From: Deltaproteobacteria bacterium
GTDB lineage: Bacteria; Myxococcota_A; UBA9160; UBA6930
Assembly (NCBI GenBank): GCA_029261795.1
Contig: JAJDAP010000131.1
Span: 39,008-103,007, forward strand
Length of the DNA stretch: 64,000 nt
Direction: 5' to 3'
Shown here one piece after another: positions 53,501 to 61,997 of the stretch (within the stretch, counting starts at the first letter, position 1; every line of letters starts with the position of its first letter). The translations under genes were made by a program, and so were the position numbers. The notes under the pieces were generated by a model. The model ran no database searches. It was not told where the DNA came from and saw nothing but the letters and a program-made list of their open reading frames with translations.

Positions 53501-53650
53501 GGCGAGCTAGCGCGGCACGCTGACGCCATGGCACTCTCGGCGACGAAGGTGGGCATCGCTGCCGAGGCCGAGATCAGCTGTGATGAGTACGCGGGCCTGG
53601 TCGCACTCGGCTACGTGGAAGCGGGCGGACGCCCCGACTGCGGAAGTTAG
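50534..53650 (+). CDS. Flippase-like membrane domain fused to sulfatase-fold domain
   Basis: A 1038-residue fusion. Residues 1 to about 360 form a multi-helix LPG synthase/flippase-like membrane domain (UPF0104 type): FLIGRFIGTFLPSTAGLDGYTLYDAARFSG and LSPFTIAGEGIRELAQL. A linker and five or so more helices follow (to about 580). From 593 comes an alkaline-phosphatase-superfamily domain: NLILIMVDTLRADHLSCYGG, then ASWTKPSTASLLTSL with Thr640 at the place of the Cys or Ser nucleophile of sulfatases, then VLVADHGEEFGEHG. Thr at this site occurs in phosphotransferases such as LtaS, so head-group transfer to a lipid or glycan is an alternative to sulfate hydrolysis. The ATG at 50534 has GGAG six bases upstream and begins the first helix. 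It ends tail-to-tail with the kinase gene. Confidence 0.85.
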   Translation: MILVQILLLALFAILAARFTTDPWRGRLMNLAKAFATVLAFWVLFTHQVTDETGEKVAVIDLIVESMSQIEAGTFVLFCAAAAGTKFLGILASMQRWRLLIQGQNIELPFRHIFGSFLIGRFIGTFLPSTAGLDGYTLYDAARFSGRTVEVTAAKFLEKIIGLTGVFMTFLVALPFGMPMFYSIFEERSTAQAVAGMGVSVSMVVLGGLVTVLWFPGVVQWVIQRLPLPGKERLVGIVKRISESTAAYRHKKGLVLQAFFLSFLVHFTTAVMYYFTALAIKAPGAELWTITLGSSIQILATVLSPFTIAGEGIRELAQLLLLGNLIGPAAAVVSAALGFWAAEALTLAGAWFWWVRPADYTPPWCLVNGEQVDYAAAAEAATALETHEERTAREAKGTVDAPPYPARARLAAGYGLGAGILAGIVLGIGEAIAIGFQGFGTEAQVLWSGPFAYAAIFGGACLLGGLVLAAFPMDDSDSRAWTPSLAILFTLIPVGLAVTVFRLRRDVYLEQMPPIDVLLLVVGGFGLLALALFFIGPRIFRGFVGNLARPGIAIGLLLAVMGAGALAGGFVPTSPLMKTTPEPVAAALADRPNLILIMVDTLRADHLSCYGGSWVETPNLCRVATDGGTIYDGFAHASWTKPSTASLLTSLIPSSHQTMSKPSALPDEITTVAEALQSNGYATGAYVSNTNLTESFGFAQGFDEYHYLGPDYLFGARESASKLVLYQIVRRVYFSAAGGKRFGDFYQDSQVVNANAFGWLDRHRDSRFFLFLHYMDVHDPYFAHPYDGTGFDRASNQEPDPALAEEMHALYNGEIAYLDAEFGKLVAKIEGLGLWQDSVVVLVADHGEEFGEHGGFWHGLTLYEEQIRIPMLVKWPKNATLAPAEMRGVPARLIDVAPTLLARAGARVPAEMQGLDLAGDLARRNERDRMVFSEEDHEGNVIRSIRTARWKWIEAEAGNPRGLPEEELFDVSADPGEISNLAEREPGTAGELARHADAMALSATKVGIAAEAEISCDEYAGLVALGYVEAGGRPDCGS

Positions 53651-55527
53651 GCTTCCTCGGCGTCGACCAGCGGCAATCGGACCTCGAAGGTCGCCCCTTC
53701 GCCGAGATCCGACAGCACCCGGAGTTCACCGCCGTGGCCGCAAACGATCTCGTAGGAGACGGAGAGGCCTAGCCCGGTCCCCTGGCCAACGGACTTCGTC
53801 GTGAAGAACGGCTCGAACAAGCGAGCCTGGTCGCCGGCCTCGATTCCGGGACCGTCGTCGCGCACGCGCACGAAGCCAACGTCGCGTTGCGTGCCGGTCT
53901 CGAGCCAGACGTTGCCCTGGTCCCCGATCGCGTGCCAGGCGTTGACGAGAAGGTTGACCAGAACCTGTTGGATCTGGTGTGGCGAGCAGAGACTGAAGGC
54001 GGCCTGTCCGTGGTTCACCGTGAACGACACGCAGGGTGGGGCATGCGCGGATGCCACGCGGAGCGCCCCGTCCGCGATCGCGGCGAGCGATTCCACCGAA
54101 CGTTCGACGCTGCGACTGCCATCGCTGCCCATGTGTGATAGCTCGCGAACGTCGCGAACGATTCGGATCGTATGTTCGACGCCTTCGAGGGATTCCTCGA
54201 TCAATTCGTCGACATCATCGAGTTCGGGTGCACCCGTCTTGGTGCGAACCTCATCGAGACGCTCTCGGAGGACGTGGAGATTGCTCCGGACGTAGGACAT
54301 CGGATTGTTGATCTCGTGGGCAACCCCGGCCGCGAGCTGGCCCACCGCTTCCATCTTCTGGCGCTGGCGCAGGTGCTCCTGGAGCTGGGTCCGCTCGTAG
54401 ACCTTGCCGAGCTGGCTCCCGATCAGCGCGAAGACATCTTTCAGCTGCGCAGCGTCGTCAGGCTGTTGGGAAAGAGCGAACTCGAGAACAGCACGAACCG
54501 CGCCGTGGGCCTGCACCGGCACGGTGAACGCATGGTTCACACCGGCTGCCCGGGCGTGCCGGGCGAGCTCTTCCGGAACCTTGTCGTAGGACACGGCGAC
54601 CAACTGCGGAGCACCGGTCGACACGGCACTTCCAACTGGGCCCTCACCGGGCGCGTAGGATCGGTTCTCGACGAAGCCCCGAAGCGGTTCGAGCCCACTG
54701 TCGGCCGCCATGAGCTGGCCGCCATAAACCGCATGTCCGTCCGCATCAACGGTATAGGTGACGCCGGCGACCCATCCCATCGCCGCACAGATCCGCTGGA
54801 TGCTCTCCTGCGTCGCCTCGGAAGGGGAACTTGCTTCACTGGACGCAACCGCCGCGTGCATCAAGAGTTCGCGGTAGGTCGCCTCACGTTCCGCCTTGTC
54901 GCGAGCGACGGACAGCTCACGTTCGGCCTGTCGTTGGCCGTTCACGAAGCTGACACCTAGCACCCCCACCGCGAAGATCAGGGCCATCCGGTGGAAAGCC
55001 AACGTCGAGCCACTGAGAGCTGCCGGAACCTGGGTATCGATGAATCCGCCGAACGACTCGACGCCCCAGAAGACGGCCGTCAGCGCAAGGATCCCTGCGG
55101 TCCAAGCGGCCGCTCCCCGGAGATCGATGATCGCGGCCGCACAGAGGGGCACCAGGGTGAGCCAGGCGTAGTTCGGCGAGACGAGGCCGCCGCTGCCGGC
55201 CGAGATCGCGAACATGCAGCTCGCCAACACTGCGATGCCGGCATGGCTGGCGCGATCGTCTCGGTGCGTGCGGCGTAGCACCTCGAGGTTCAGCAACGCC
55301 GCAACAACAGCGGCCGCGACCACGAGCGCGAGGCCCTCGTGTCCGATCGTGGCGTACTCGATGATCCAGGGGGCGCCAGCAAAAACAGACAAGCCGAACG
55401 TCGCCCCGGCGAGCACGCGCACCCTTCGGAACCGCTCGGCGCTCATCTGCTCGGGCGAAATGCCGAGTTCGATGATCCGCTTGGCGCGACCTGCGAGGTG
55501 CTTTGGGTTCAGCCAGGTACACGCCAT
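53647..55527 (-). CDS. Membrane sensor histidine kinase with GAF domain
   Basis: A 626-residue kinase. About six helices at residues 40-200 form a membrane sensor (TFGLSVFAGAPWIIEY, LALVVAAAVVAALLN, AAIIDLRGAAAWTAGILALTAVFW), then a coiled linker, a GAF domain (220-370, ICAAMGWVAGVTYTVDADGHAVYGG), the HisKA helix with His404 in AAGVAHEINNPMSYVRSNL, and a HATPase with the N-box VLVNLLVNAWHAIGDQG, DDGPGIE and TGLGLSVSYEIV. It has no receiver domain and no response regulator beside it, so its partner is elsewhere. The start ATG at 55527 gives the complete sensor. It is convergent with the fusion gene, the stops overlapping by four bases. Confidence 0.93.
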   Translation of the reverse strand: MACTWLNPKHLAGRAKRIIELGISPEQMSAERFRRVRVLAGATFGLSVFAGAPWIIEYATIGHEGLALVVAAAVVAALLNLEVLRRTHRDDRASHAGIAVLASCMFAISAGSGGLVSPNYAWLTLVPLCAAAIIDLRGAAAWTAGILALTAVFWGVESFGGFIDTQVPAALSGSTLAFHRMALIFAVGVLGVSFVNGQRQAERELSVARDKAEREATYRELLMHAAVASSEASSPSEATQESIQRICAAMGWVAGVTYTVDADGHAVYGGQLMAADSGLEPLRGFVENRSYAPGEGPVGSAVSTGAPQLVAVSYDKVPEELARHARAAGVNHAFTVPVQAHGAVRAVLEFALSQQPDDAAQLKDVFALIGSQLGKVYERTQLQEHLRQRQKMEAVGQLAAGVAHEINNPMSYVRSNLHVLRERLDEVRTKTGAPELDDVDELIEESLEGVEHTIRIVRDVRELSHMGSDGSRSVERSVESLAAIADGALRVASAHAPPCVSFTVNHGQAAFSLCSPHQIQQVLVNLLVNAWHAIGDQGNVWLETGTQRDVGFVRVRDDGPGIEAGDQARLFEPFFTTKSVGQGTGLGLSVSYEIVCGHGGELRVLSDLGEGATFEVRLPLVDAEEA

Positions 55528-55633
55528 GGTTGCCTGTCAATCGGGTGTCAGCGGCCCGCGCTTGAGGGCCCTTGTCCGGCGTGCCCCACCCTCTACCCTG
55601 GCCGGCGGTACGCGACACGAGGCCCCTATTTCC

Positions 55634-56596
55634 ATGACCCCGGAGCAGCTCGCTGACGCAATCCGTGAACCCTTGAACCGGGCCCTCGAGGGCCGCGGTG
55701 GCGTCGGCCGCATCGAGCCCCAGGGGGAACGAAAGGACGTAAGCGACGCGACCTTGCACTTATTGGTCCGCTCCGAGGGCGGACGGCCAGCCGCCATGGT
55801 TCATTGCGCCGCGGCCACCGGCAGTGATCTCGTTCGCCGTACCATCGACCGGGGCCACGCGGTCAAGGAGCGTCTCGGTCCGAGGCTCGGCGCCGTGATC
55901 CTGGAGCCGATGCTCGACATGGAGCTCGAGACCGCGACGGTCGCCGCCTTCCCGTGGTGCGAGCCATTCTCGGATCGCCGCTGGCGATGGCCCCTGCAGC
56001 GGATCCGCTTGCGACCGGAGCTGCTCGGTTGGCTACACGACGCGACCGCCGCTTCGGCGACCGTCCCGACGCCCGAATGCTCCAGCCAACTCTTCGGTTC
56101 GGCAATGGCTGAGGTTGCGAGCGGGGCAGGTGCTGCGGCGGGATTCTCTGTGCGCACGAAGGAACTCGCCGCGCGAGCCGGCGAACGAGCCATCTCCGGC
56201 GAGTGGTCTCCGCAGAACGTTATTTGCCACAACGATCTCTGGAAGCACAACCTGCTGCGTCGCCCCAAGGATGATGTCCAGAATCGATACGGCTTCGTGA
56301 TCATCGATTGGCCCGGCGCCCGGGTCGACGGCCACGCGTTCTTCGATCTGGTGCGCGCGGCGATTTCGCTGAAGAGCGGCACGCGGCGACTGGCCGGAGA
56401 GATCTTTCGCCACAGCCGAACGTTGGGCTGTGCACCGGTCGATTCCTTCGGCTATCTGGCCGCGGCGTTGGGCGTCCTGGGCCGTGATCTCGGTGAGTTC
56501 GAACCGGCACGCTATGTCGCGATGGGAGAAACCTGCCTCGATGCCCTCGAAGCGGCGGTCGCGACGTTGCAGGACCCGGACGCGATCAAGCCGTAG
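55634..56596 (+). CDS. Kinase-like protein (aminoglycoside phosphotransferase fold)
   Basis: A 320-residue protein. The N-lobe is not well conserved, but the catalytic part shows VICHNDLWKHNLLRRP (HxDxxxxN loop with His-Asn-Asp order) and FVIIDWPGARVDGHAFFDLV (DxD metal site). This places it in the APH/choline kinase superfamily, near the ecdysteroid or homoserine kinase-like branches. Substrate unknown. It shows no strong similarity to the phosphotransferase at 21.5 kb beyond the catalytic loop. The ATG at 55634 follows the divergent kinase promoter; a longer frame through that gene was rejected. Confidence 0.75.
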   Translation: MTPEQLADAIREPLNRALEGRGGVGRIEPQGERKDVSDATLHLLVRSEGGRPAAMVHCAAATGSDLVRRTIDRGHAVKERLGPRLGAVILEPMLDMELETATVAAFPWCEPFSDRRWRWPLQRIRLRPELLGWLHDATAASATVPTPECSSQLFGSAMAEVASGAGAAAGFSVRTKELAARAGERAISGEWSPQNVICHNDLWKHNLLRRPKDDVQNRYGFVIIDWPGARVDGHAFFDLVRAAISLKSGTRRLAGEIFRHSRTLGCAPVDSFGYLAAALGVLGRDLGEFEPARYVAMGETCLDALEAAVATLQDPDAIKP

Positions 56597-56614
56597 ACCG
56601 GGACACGACGCGGC

Positions 56615-59383
56615 TCAACGCAGCGGCGTCGCGGAGAACAACAACTGGTAGCTGCTGCTCTCTCCGCTCGGTGTGACACAACTTCCGTCCCTCGACGCAC
56701 CGAGCGCTAGCGACTCCCGAGCCCGGCAGAGGGGTCCGTTCCTGGCAGCGACGGCAAAGGGAAACGCGTCGCTGGCTTCGTTCCGCCAGGCGAGGATCTG
56801 GCCGAGGGAGCGGGTGCTGAATAGAAGCTCATGGTCGATCGCATCGCGGAGGCCGTCGATCTCCCAATGGAAATCCGCGCGACCCGGAGCGGGACAGTTC
56901 GCGAGAACGACAGGGACTCCCGCGTCGAGACTTCGCTCTCGAACGTTGAGACAACGTTGGCTCGCGAGCGGGCGCAGCCGGAAGGTATTCCCGATGCGCT
57001 CCAAGGCGATGCGCTGCGTGATGGCGCCGCTGCACGCCTGCTGTTCGGCCGTGCCTCCGCGCTCCGGATCGGTCTCCCCGAGACACAGACCCGAGTGCTC
57101 CGCGCTGATCTGCCAGCCTGGCTCACGCGCGCTCTCGCGCTCCAGCCGCCACTGTTGATGTGCCGTGTTGTCGCAGATGGCTTGTGCGAGGCGCGCTCCG
57201 GCTCGCTTCGAGCCACGGCGCACTTCGAGGCAAAGGCCGCTGTTGGCATTGCGAATCTCGAGGGCCCCGATCTCGAGCGGGGCCGGCACGGGATCTCCCT
57301 CGATGACCTCACAGACCCCATCGACGAGGCTTCCGAGCTGGCCGGTGCCGCGCCAGCGGCAGATCGGGCGATCCGGCGCGTGCCGCACGAGCCGCTCCGT
57401 CGCGAGGTCCTCGAACTCGATCAGGTCGGTCGCGCTCTGCGGGATCCAGCGCAGCCAGCCCCGGTCTCCAGCCACCGTGGCGTTTCGGGCGTAGCGCCAC
57501 ATTTCGATGAAGCCACGCGCCGAACGGTAGAACGGGTCCAGATCGGCCTCGGACAGACCATGGAGCCGCATGTCTTCGAGCAGATCCGGCTGGAGGCCGG
57601 CATGGGCCAGCCCCACCACGTTGAAGTCGAAGACCTTTTCCTGCCAGTCCATGACGGGGAGCGTCTCGACTCCGCCAACAGCGGCACGCTTGAGACTTTC
57701 CGGAAGCGCGATCGGATAGTCGAGCCGAGGGGCCTTCGGGAGCGCGGAGCCGTCCACCAGTGTACGGGCTCCGCAACCCGCTTCGCCGAAGCGGCCGCTG
57801 GGCCATTCGGCGAAACCGTTCCAATCGGGCGCGAGGCCGATCTGCCCGCCACGACCGACGCGGCCACCGTCCATCGCGTCGCGTGTGTAGAGGTAGCTCT
57901 GAACGAATGCGCCACCCCCCTCGGTACAGCCGAAGGGAACCGAGGCGCCCGTGTTCTCGCTGCCCGCGTACTCGCTGCCGGCACCGTGAATCGAGACCAT
58001 TCCATCGAGCGCGTCGATTCGGCGCAGCTGCTCGAAGGTCAACGTGTACTCGGCCGAACCGTTGGGCTTCAAGGGATGCGCCGACGCGTGGGTCATCTGG
58101 GTCGGGTAGTTCTCGGCTTCGAGCAATCGCATCGTGTCGTCGAACGGTTTTCCGCCGGCGTGCCCGAGGTCGACTAACATTCCGCGCGCCATCATCTCGC
58201 GCACCAGGTGTCTTCCCTGGTCGGTGAGCCCGATCGCGGCGCAATCCATCGTCATCTCGGGGCAGGCGCGCACCGGGCCCGTCCCGAGCGGCTGGAAGTT
58301 CGCGGCATCCCCGAACTGGTTCACCTTGTGATGCGTCGGAAACAGCACCGCAAGGCCCAGGGCATCCATGCGGTCGAGATTCCGTTCGACGCTCCGTTCG
58401 TCGCACGGCCGCCCAAGTTCACAATTGAACAAGTGATCGACTTCGGACCCGAGCACCAGCGCGAGCTTGCCCGCTTCGATGAGTTCCGCCGCCTCTTCCG
58501 GGGTTTCCGCAACGGCCAGCCAGCCGCCTTGATTCGCTGCCACCCAGCGTTCGAATTCGTGGGCCGCGCGCACCTGGAACTCGAGGGCCTCCATGTCGTT
58601 GGAGGTGCGATCCGGCGCCGGCGTGGCGCGTGCCCCGACCCAGCCCATCAAGCCGTTGAGGAGGCCTCCGAGCGGGTTCTCGCCGCGACCGAACATGTCC
58701 TGGTTGTTGACGGCCGGCGCCACCACCAATCGCAGGCCGCCTTGATAGGCCCGATACATCCAGTCCACGTAGGTCTGTTGGTGCGTCTTCAAGTGGGGCG
58801 TGGGCCAACCCGTGTAGGCTGGGTGACCGTGCTCGTCGTGGCTGTCGAACACCCCCGTCAGCCCTCTGGTCGCCGTGAAACCCTCGATTCGTTGATGCGG
58901 GCCCCGGAGCGCCGCGGGAATCGGCGCTAGCGCCGTCGCCGGCTCGCCCCAGAGCCGACCCCAGACGACGGTCTCGCCGAACGCGAGATGCGCGAACAGG
59001 TGGTTGTGGAGGTCCGCATAACCTTCGGCTTCTTCCGCCACGCCACCGTCGGCGCCGCGCGGCGGCAATGGAGGAAGTTCAGCGTCGCAGGTGTGATCTC
59101 GAACATCCCACCACCCCTGTTGCCCGCTACAACCGCTGGGACGATCGAAACGCGCACCCATGACGTTCAGGAAAGGGCCCTGGCAAGCCTCTCGGTCTGC
59201 GCCGTGGAGCTCGGCCGAATAGCGCCGAAATCCGTCCGAGGCGCAGTCTCCTGCTCCGAGCGGCCCCCAGACCGATCGGGCCTTTTCCGCGGCCGGCGGC
59301 GGTTCGGGTTCCGGCGACGAAACGGCACACGCCAGCGCGATCACGCTGAGCACAATCAGAGAGCGGGTAGCACCCACGGGCAC
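56615..59383 (-). CDS. Membrane dipeptidase-like protein with ricin-type lectin domain
   Basis: A 922-residue secreted protein: signal MPVGATRSLIVLSVIALACAVSS, with Cys19 as a possible lipobox residue. From about residue 120 it shows the peptidase M19 (membrane dipeptidase) pattern: YADLHNHLFAHLAFG (metal HxH), LVLGSEVDHLF, VDLGHAGGKPFDDTM, QMTHASAHPL and GLAPDWNGF (position of the usual GSDFDG). Residues 690-850 carry a beta-trefoil lectin domain with QW repeats (HQQWRLERES, CLNVRERSLDAG, FHWEI). A dipeptidase fused to a carbohydrate-binding lectin implies binding to glycans, perhaps peptidoglycan or host or algal sugars. GGAGG precedes the GTG at 59383. Confidence 0.82.
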   Translation of the reverse strand: MPVGATRSLIVLSVIALACAVSSPEPEPPPAAEKARSVWGPLGAGDCASDGFRRYSAELHGADREACQGPFLNVMGARFDRPSGCSGQQGWWDVRDHTCDAELPPLPPRGADGGVAEEAEGYADLHNHLFAHLAFGETVVWGRLWGEPATALAPIPAALRGPHQRIEGFTATRGLTGVFDSHDEHGHPAYTGWPTPHLKTHQQTYVDWMYRAYQGGLRLVVAPAVNNQDMFGRGENPLGGLLNGLMGWVGARATPAPDRTSNDMEALEFQVRAAHEFERWVAANQGGWLAVAETPEEAAELIEAGKLALVLGSEVDHLFNCELGRPCDERSVERNLDRMDALGLAVLFPTHHKVNQFGDAANFQPLGTGPVRACPEMTMDCAAIGLTDQGRHLVREMMARGMLVDLGHAGGKPFDDTMRLLEAENYPTQMTHASAHPLKPNGSAEYTLTFEQLRRIDALDGMVSIHGAGSEYAGSENTGASVPFGCTEGGGAFVQSYLYTRDAMDGGRVGRGGQIGLAPDWNGFAEWPSGRFGEAGCGARTLVDGSALPKAPRLDYPIALPESLKRAAVGGVETLPVMDWQEKVFDFNVVGLAHAGLQPDLLEDMRLHGLSEADLDPFYRSARGFIEMWRYARNATVAGDRGWLRWIPQSATDLIEFEDLATERLVRHAPDRPICRWRGTGQLGSLVDGVCEVIEGDPVPAPLEIGALEIRNANSGLCLEVRRGSKRAGARLAQAICDNTAHQQWRLERESAREPGWQISAEHSGLCLGETDPERGGTAEQQACSGAITQRIALERIGNTFRLRPLASQRCLNVRERSLDAGVPVVLANCPAPGRADFHWEIDGLRDAIDHELLFSTRSLGQILAWRNEASDAFPFAVAARNGPLCRARESLALGASRDGSCVTPSGESSSYQLLFSATPLR

Positions 59384-59489
59384 GGACGAAGCCTCCTGTT
59401 CGGGGAACCCGAATCCTGCGACGGACGCGGATCATCGCACAGCGGCCTACGCTCGAGCCCACCATCTTGTGCCGGAGAATTCGAGAAAC

Positions 59490-60608
59490 GTGACTTCGTA
59501 TCGATTCCTTCACGGACTTGCAGTCAGCTGCGTCGCTGCCTTCTGCGTGGGCGGAACGGCCACGGTCCGGGTTCGCGTGGAGGAGCCGAAGGCCCACGCC
59601 GTGATCAGCGCAGCGGAACCCTTCGTCACGGTGCGCGGCTACGCACGCGGCGCGGCCGGAAAGCCGCTCCCGATCGACCTGATGCTCGTCCTCGATGTCT
59701 CGCGATCGACGCGGCTCGCGAGCGGCGCTGACGTGGACGGCGATGGCGTGCTGGGAGAAACACTCGGCCGGCTCGGCTCCACGGATCCGCAGGATACGGT
59801 GCTCCACGCCGAGGTCGCCGCCGCGCGGGCCCTGCTCGCCGGGCTCTCGCCCGAGATTCGTGTGGGCCTCGTCAGCTTCTCGGGGGCCTCGGATCGCGAT
59901 ACCGGGCTGCGTCTCGACCCGAGCCAGGAAGATGCCTGGCTGCGTGCCCCGGTCGGCGCCGGGATCGGCGAGTTGGAGCACGCCCTGGACATGCTTCTCG
60001 AGGAGGGCCCTCATGGCGCCACCAACTTCGAGGCCGCGATCCGGCTTGCCACGAAGACGCTGGCCCGGCAGCCGGAACGGCCCGACGTTCGCCGCGCGGT
60101 CTTGTTCCTGACCGATGGCTTGCCGAGCTTCCCGGTCGGGCGCGCCGACGTCTCCGACCCCGGTGACGTCGCGCTGGCGCGAGCCGCTGCCATCGCGGCG
60201 GCTGAAGCCGGACTCCGGATCCACGTGTTCGCACTGGGCCCCGACGCCGTGGCCCAACCGGCCAGCGCCACCGAGCTGGCGCGCCGGACGGGAGGCAGCT
60301 TCGTCGCCCTCGCCGAACCGGGGCGCATCATCGAGGTACTTCCCGAACTCTCGTTCGAGGGCGCCCTGAGCCTGGTGGTGCGAAACCTCGAGACCGGCAG
60401 TCTGGCTGAAGGGGTGACCATGCACCCGGATGGCGTGTTCGAAGCTCGGGCACCCGTGATCGAGGGACTGAACCGAATTCGGGTCGAAGCAGGGCAGCCC
60501 CCTACCGTGGTCGATCTCCCGATCGTGTTCCGCAGGACCGCGCCCAGCCGGGACACCCGGCGAAACCTCGAAATCCGACTCGGAGAGGATGAGCCGCCGA
60601 ATCTCTAG
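59490..60608 (+). CDS. VWA domain protein, possibly secreted
   Basis: A protein of about 372 residues. The N-terminus YRFLHGLAVSCVAAFCVGG is a signal or anchor. It has a beta domain, then a von Willebrand A domain with DLMLVLDVSRSTRLASG (metal site, Ser-x-Ser), VGLVSFSG, GATNFEAAIRLA and VLFLTDGLPSFPVG. The tail (LSLVVRNLETGSLAEGVTMHPDGVFEARAPVIEGLNRIRV) is beta-rich. VWA domains mediate metal-dependent protein contacts. The GTG at 59490 has GGAG upstream at 13 bases, better than the GTG at 59469. It is divergent from the dipeptidase gene. Confidence 0.75.
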   Translation: MTSYRFLHGLAVSCVAAFCVGGTATVRVRVEEPKAHAVISAAEPFVTVRGYARGAAGKPLPIDLMLVLDVSRSTRLASGADVDGDGVLGETLGRLGSTDPQDTVLHAEVAAARALLAGLSPEIRVGLVSFSGASDRDTGLRLDPSQEDAWLRAPVGAGIGELEHALDMLLEEGPHGATNFEAAIRLATKTLARQPERPDVRRAVLFLTDGLPSFPVGRADVSDPGDVALARAAAIAAAEAGLRIHVFALGPDAVAQPASATELARRTGGSFVALAEPGRIIEVLPELSFEGALSLVVRNLETGSLAEGVTMHPDGVFEARAPVIEGLNRIRVEAGQPPTVVDLPIVFRRTAPSRDTRRNLEIRLGEDEPPNL

Positions 60609-60611
60609 AGT

Positions 60612-60640
60612 TGACTTCCCCGCGGGGCAAGACTACCCTC
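60612..60640 (+). promoter_or_regulatory. Candidate promoter before the Cys/Met PLP gene
   Basis: TTGACT (60612-60617) and TACCCT (60635-60640) are separated by 17 bases. The -35 matches at five of six positions, the -10 at only three. The transcript would have a leader of about 130 bases before the ATG at 60780. I saw no recognisable SAM-riboswitch core in that leader. Confidence 0.4.
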
Positions 60641-60779
60641 TGTTGTTCATAACCAGGGTTGATTTCAGGCGCTTGCAGGACCCTCGGCCAACGGCCCCAT
60701 CGGACTCCAGGGAGTTCGACCCGCTTCCGGGATCCGCTACCCGATTCTGCTAAGTGCCCCTCCTTCATGAGGATTTACG

Positions 60780-61994
60780 ATGGCGGATTCCACCCGGAAC
60801 GACGGGAAAGGCGGCTCGGGCAAGCGCCCCGGGCACTCCACGCGAGCCGTACACGGCGGCGAGCGCGACCACCACGCCGACCATTCGCTGGCGACGCCGA
60901 TTCACCAGACCTCGACGTTCTGGTTCGATGATTCCGCCCAGCTTCGCGACTTTGCGGAAGGCCGCCTGGTCCGCGACGAATACGGCCGCTATTCGAACCC
61001 GACCTGGCGTGCCGTCGAGCGCAAGATCTGCGACCTCGAGGGCGCGGAAGAAACCGTCCTGTTGGGTTCCGGAATGGCGGCGGCCACCACCACCTTCCTG
61101 GCCCTCCTCGAGCGCGGCGATCACATCGTGCTGACCAACGATTGCTATCGACGAACGCGGCAGTTCATCGGCCAGGTCCTCAGCAAGTTGGAGATCACGG
61201 CCACCGTCATCGCGCCGGCCGACACCATCGCCCTGAAGGACGCCATCCAGGACAACACGCGGCTCTTCTTCACCGAAAGCCCGACGAACCCCTACCTGCG
61301 CGTGATCGATCTCCCTGAAGCGAGTCGAATCGCGCACGAGCGTGGTGTGAAGGTGATCGTGGACTCGACCTTCGCGAGCCCGATCAACCACGCGCCGCTC
61401 GAAGACGGCGCCGACCTGGTCGTGCACAGCGCCACCAAGTACATGGGTGGACACAACGACCTGATCGCGGGCATCGTGGCCGGGCCGAAGCAGATCGTGG
61501 ATCCGGTGCGCGCCCTGACGGGCGTGATGGGCGGCATCCTGGACCCGCACGCCGCGTGGTTGTTGCTCCGTGGGCTCAAGACGCTGGGCCTTCGCATGGA
61601 GCGACACAACGCGAATGGAATCGCGGTGGCGCGCTATCTCGAAGCGCATCCGAAGGTCCATCAGGTCTGGTACCCGGGTCTCGAGAGCCACCCGGACTAC
61701 AAGGTCGCAACCCGCTTGATGAATGGATTCGCCGGCGTCGTGACCTTCGAGGTCGAAGGCGGTCTCGATGAGACGATCCGGTTCATAGACGGCTGCCGCT
61801 TGCCCTATATCGCGCCGTCGTTAGGCGGCGTCGAGTCGCTGGTCGAGATGCCGGTTCTGATGTCGTACTGGGACTACCCGAAGGAAGAGCGGCTCCAGTA
61901 CGGAATCACGGACAACCTCGTTCGACTTTCCTGCGGAATCGAGGATGCGGACGACCTGATCGCCGACCTCGACGGAGCCCTCGAGAAGGTCTGA
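60780..61994 (+). CDS. Cys/Met metabolism PLP-dependent enzyme
   Basis: A 404-residue type I PLP enzyme of the trans-sulfuration family (cystathionine gamma-synthase or beta/gamma-lyase, O-acylhomoserine sulfhydrylase). Signature segments are YSNPTWRAVERKICDLEGAE, LGSGMAAATTTFLALLERGDHIV, and DLVVHSATKYMGGHNDLIAG, where Lys forms the Schiff base. Another is YPGLESHPDYKVATRLMNGFAGVVTFEV. The reaction is not decidable between cystathionine synthesis and breakdown without key substrate residues. A leader of about 130 to 170 bases precedes it, with a candidate promoter. It stands between divergent and convergent neighbours and is likely transcribed alone. Confidence 0.9.
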   Translation: MADSTRNDGKGGSGKRPGHSTRAVHGGERDHHADHSLATPIHQTSTFWFDDSAQLRDFAEGRLVRDEYGRYSNPTWRAVERKICDLEGAEETVLLGSGMAAATTTFLALLERGDHIVLTNDCYRRTRQFIGQVLSKLEITATVIAPADTIALKDAIQDNTRLFFTESPTNPYLRVIDLPEASRIAHERGVKVIVDSTFASPINHAPLEDGADLVVHSATKYMGGHNDLIAGIVAGPKQIVDPVRALTGVMGGILDPHAAWLLLRGLKTLGLRMERHNANGIAVARYLEAHPKVHQVWYPGLESHPDYKVATRLMNGFAGVVTFEVEGGLDETIRFIDGCRLPYIAPSLGGVESLVEMPVLMSYWDYPKEERLQYGITDNLVRLSCGIEDADDLIADLDGALEKV

Positions 61995-61997
61995 GGC

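Noticed and set aside
60641..60779. Possible SAM riboswitch before the Cys/Met PLP gene
   Set aside because: The leader is long enough, but I found none of the conserved core sequences of the SAM riboswitch classes I know.
1541..61826. Recurring TAGGCG hexamer, often right after TAG stops
   Set aside because: A rough expectation from base composition (tens of copies on both strands) is higher than the number I noticed, so it is not enriched.
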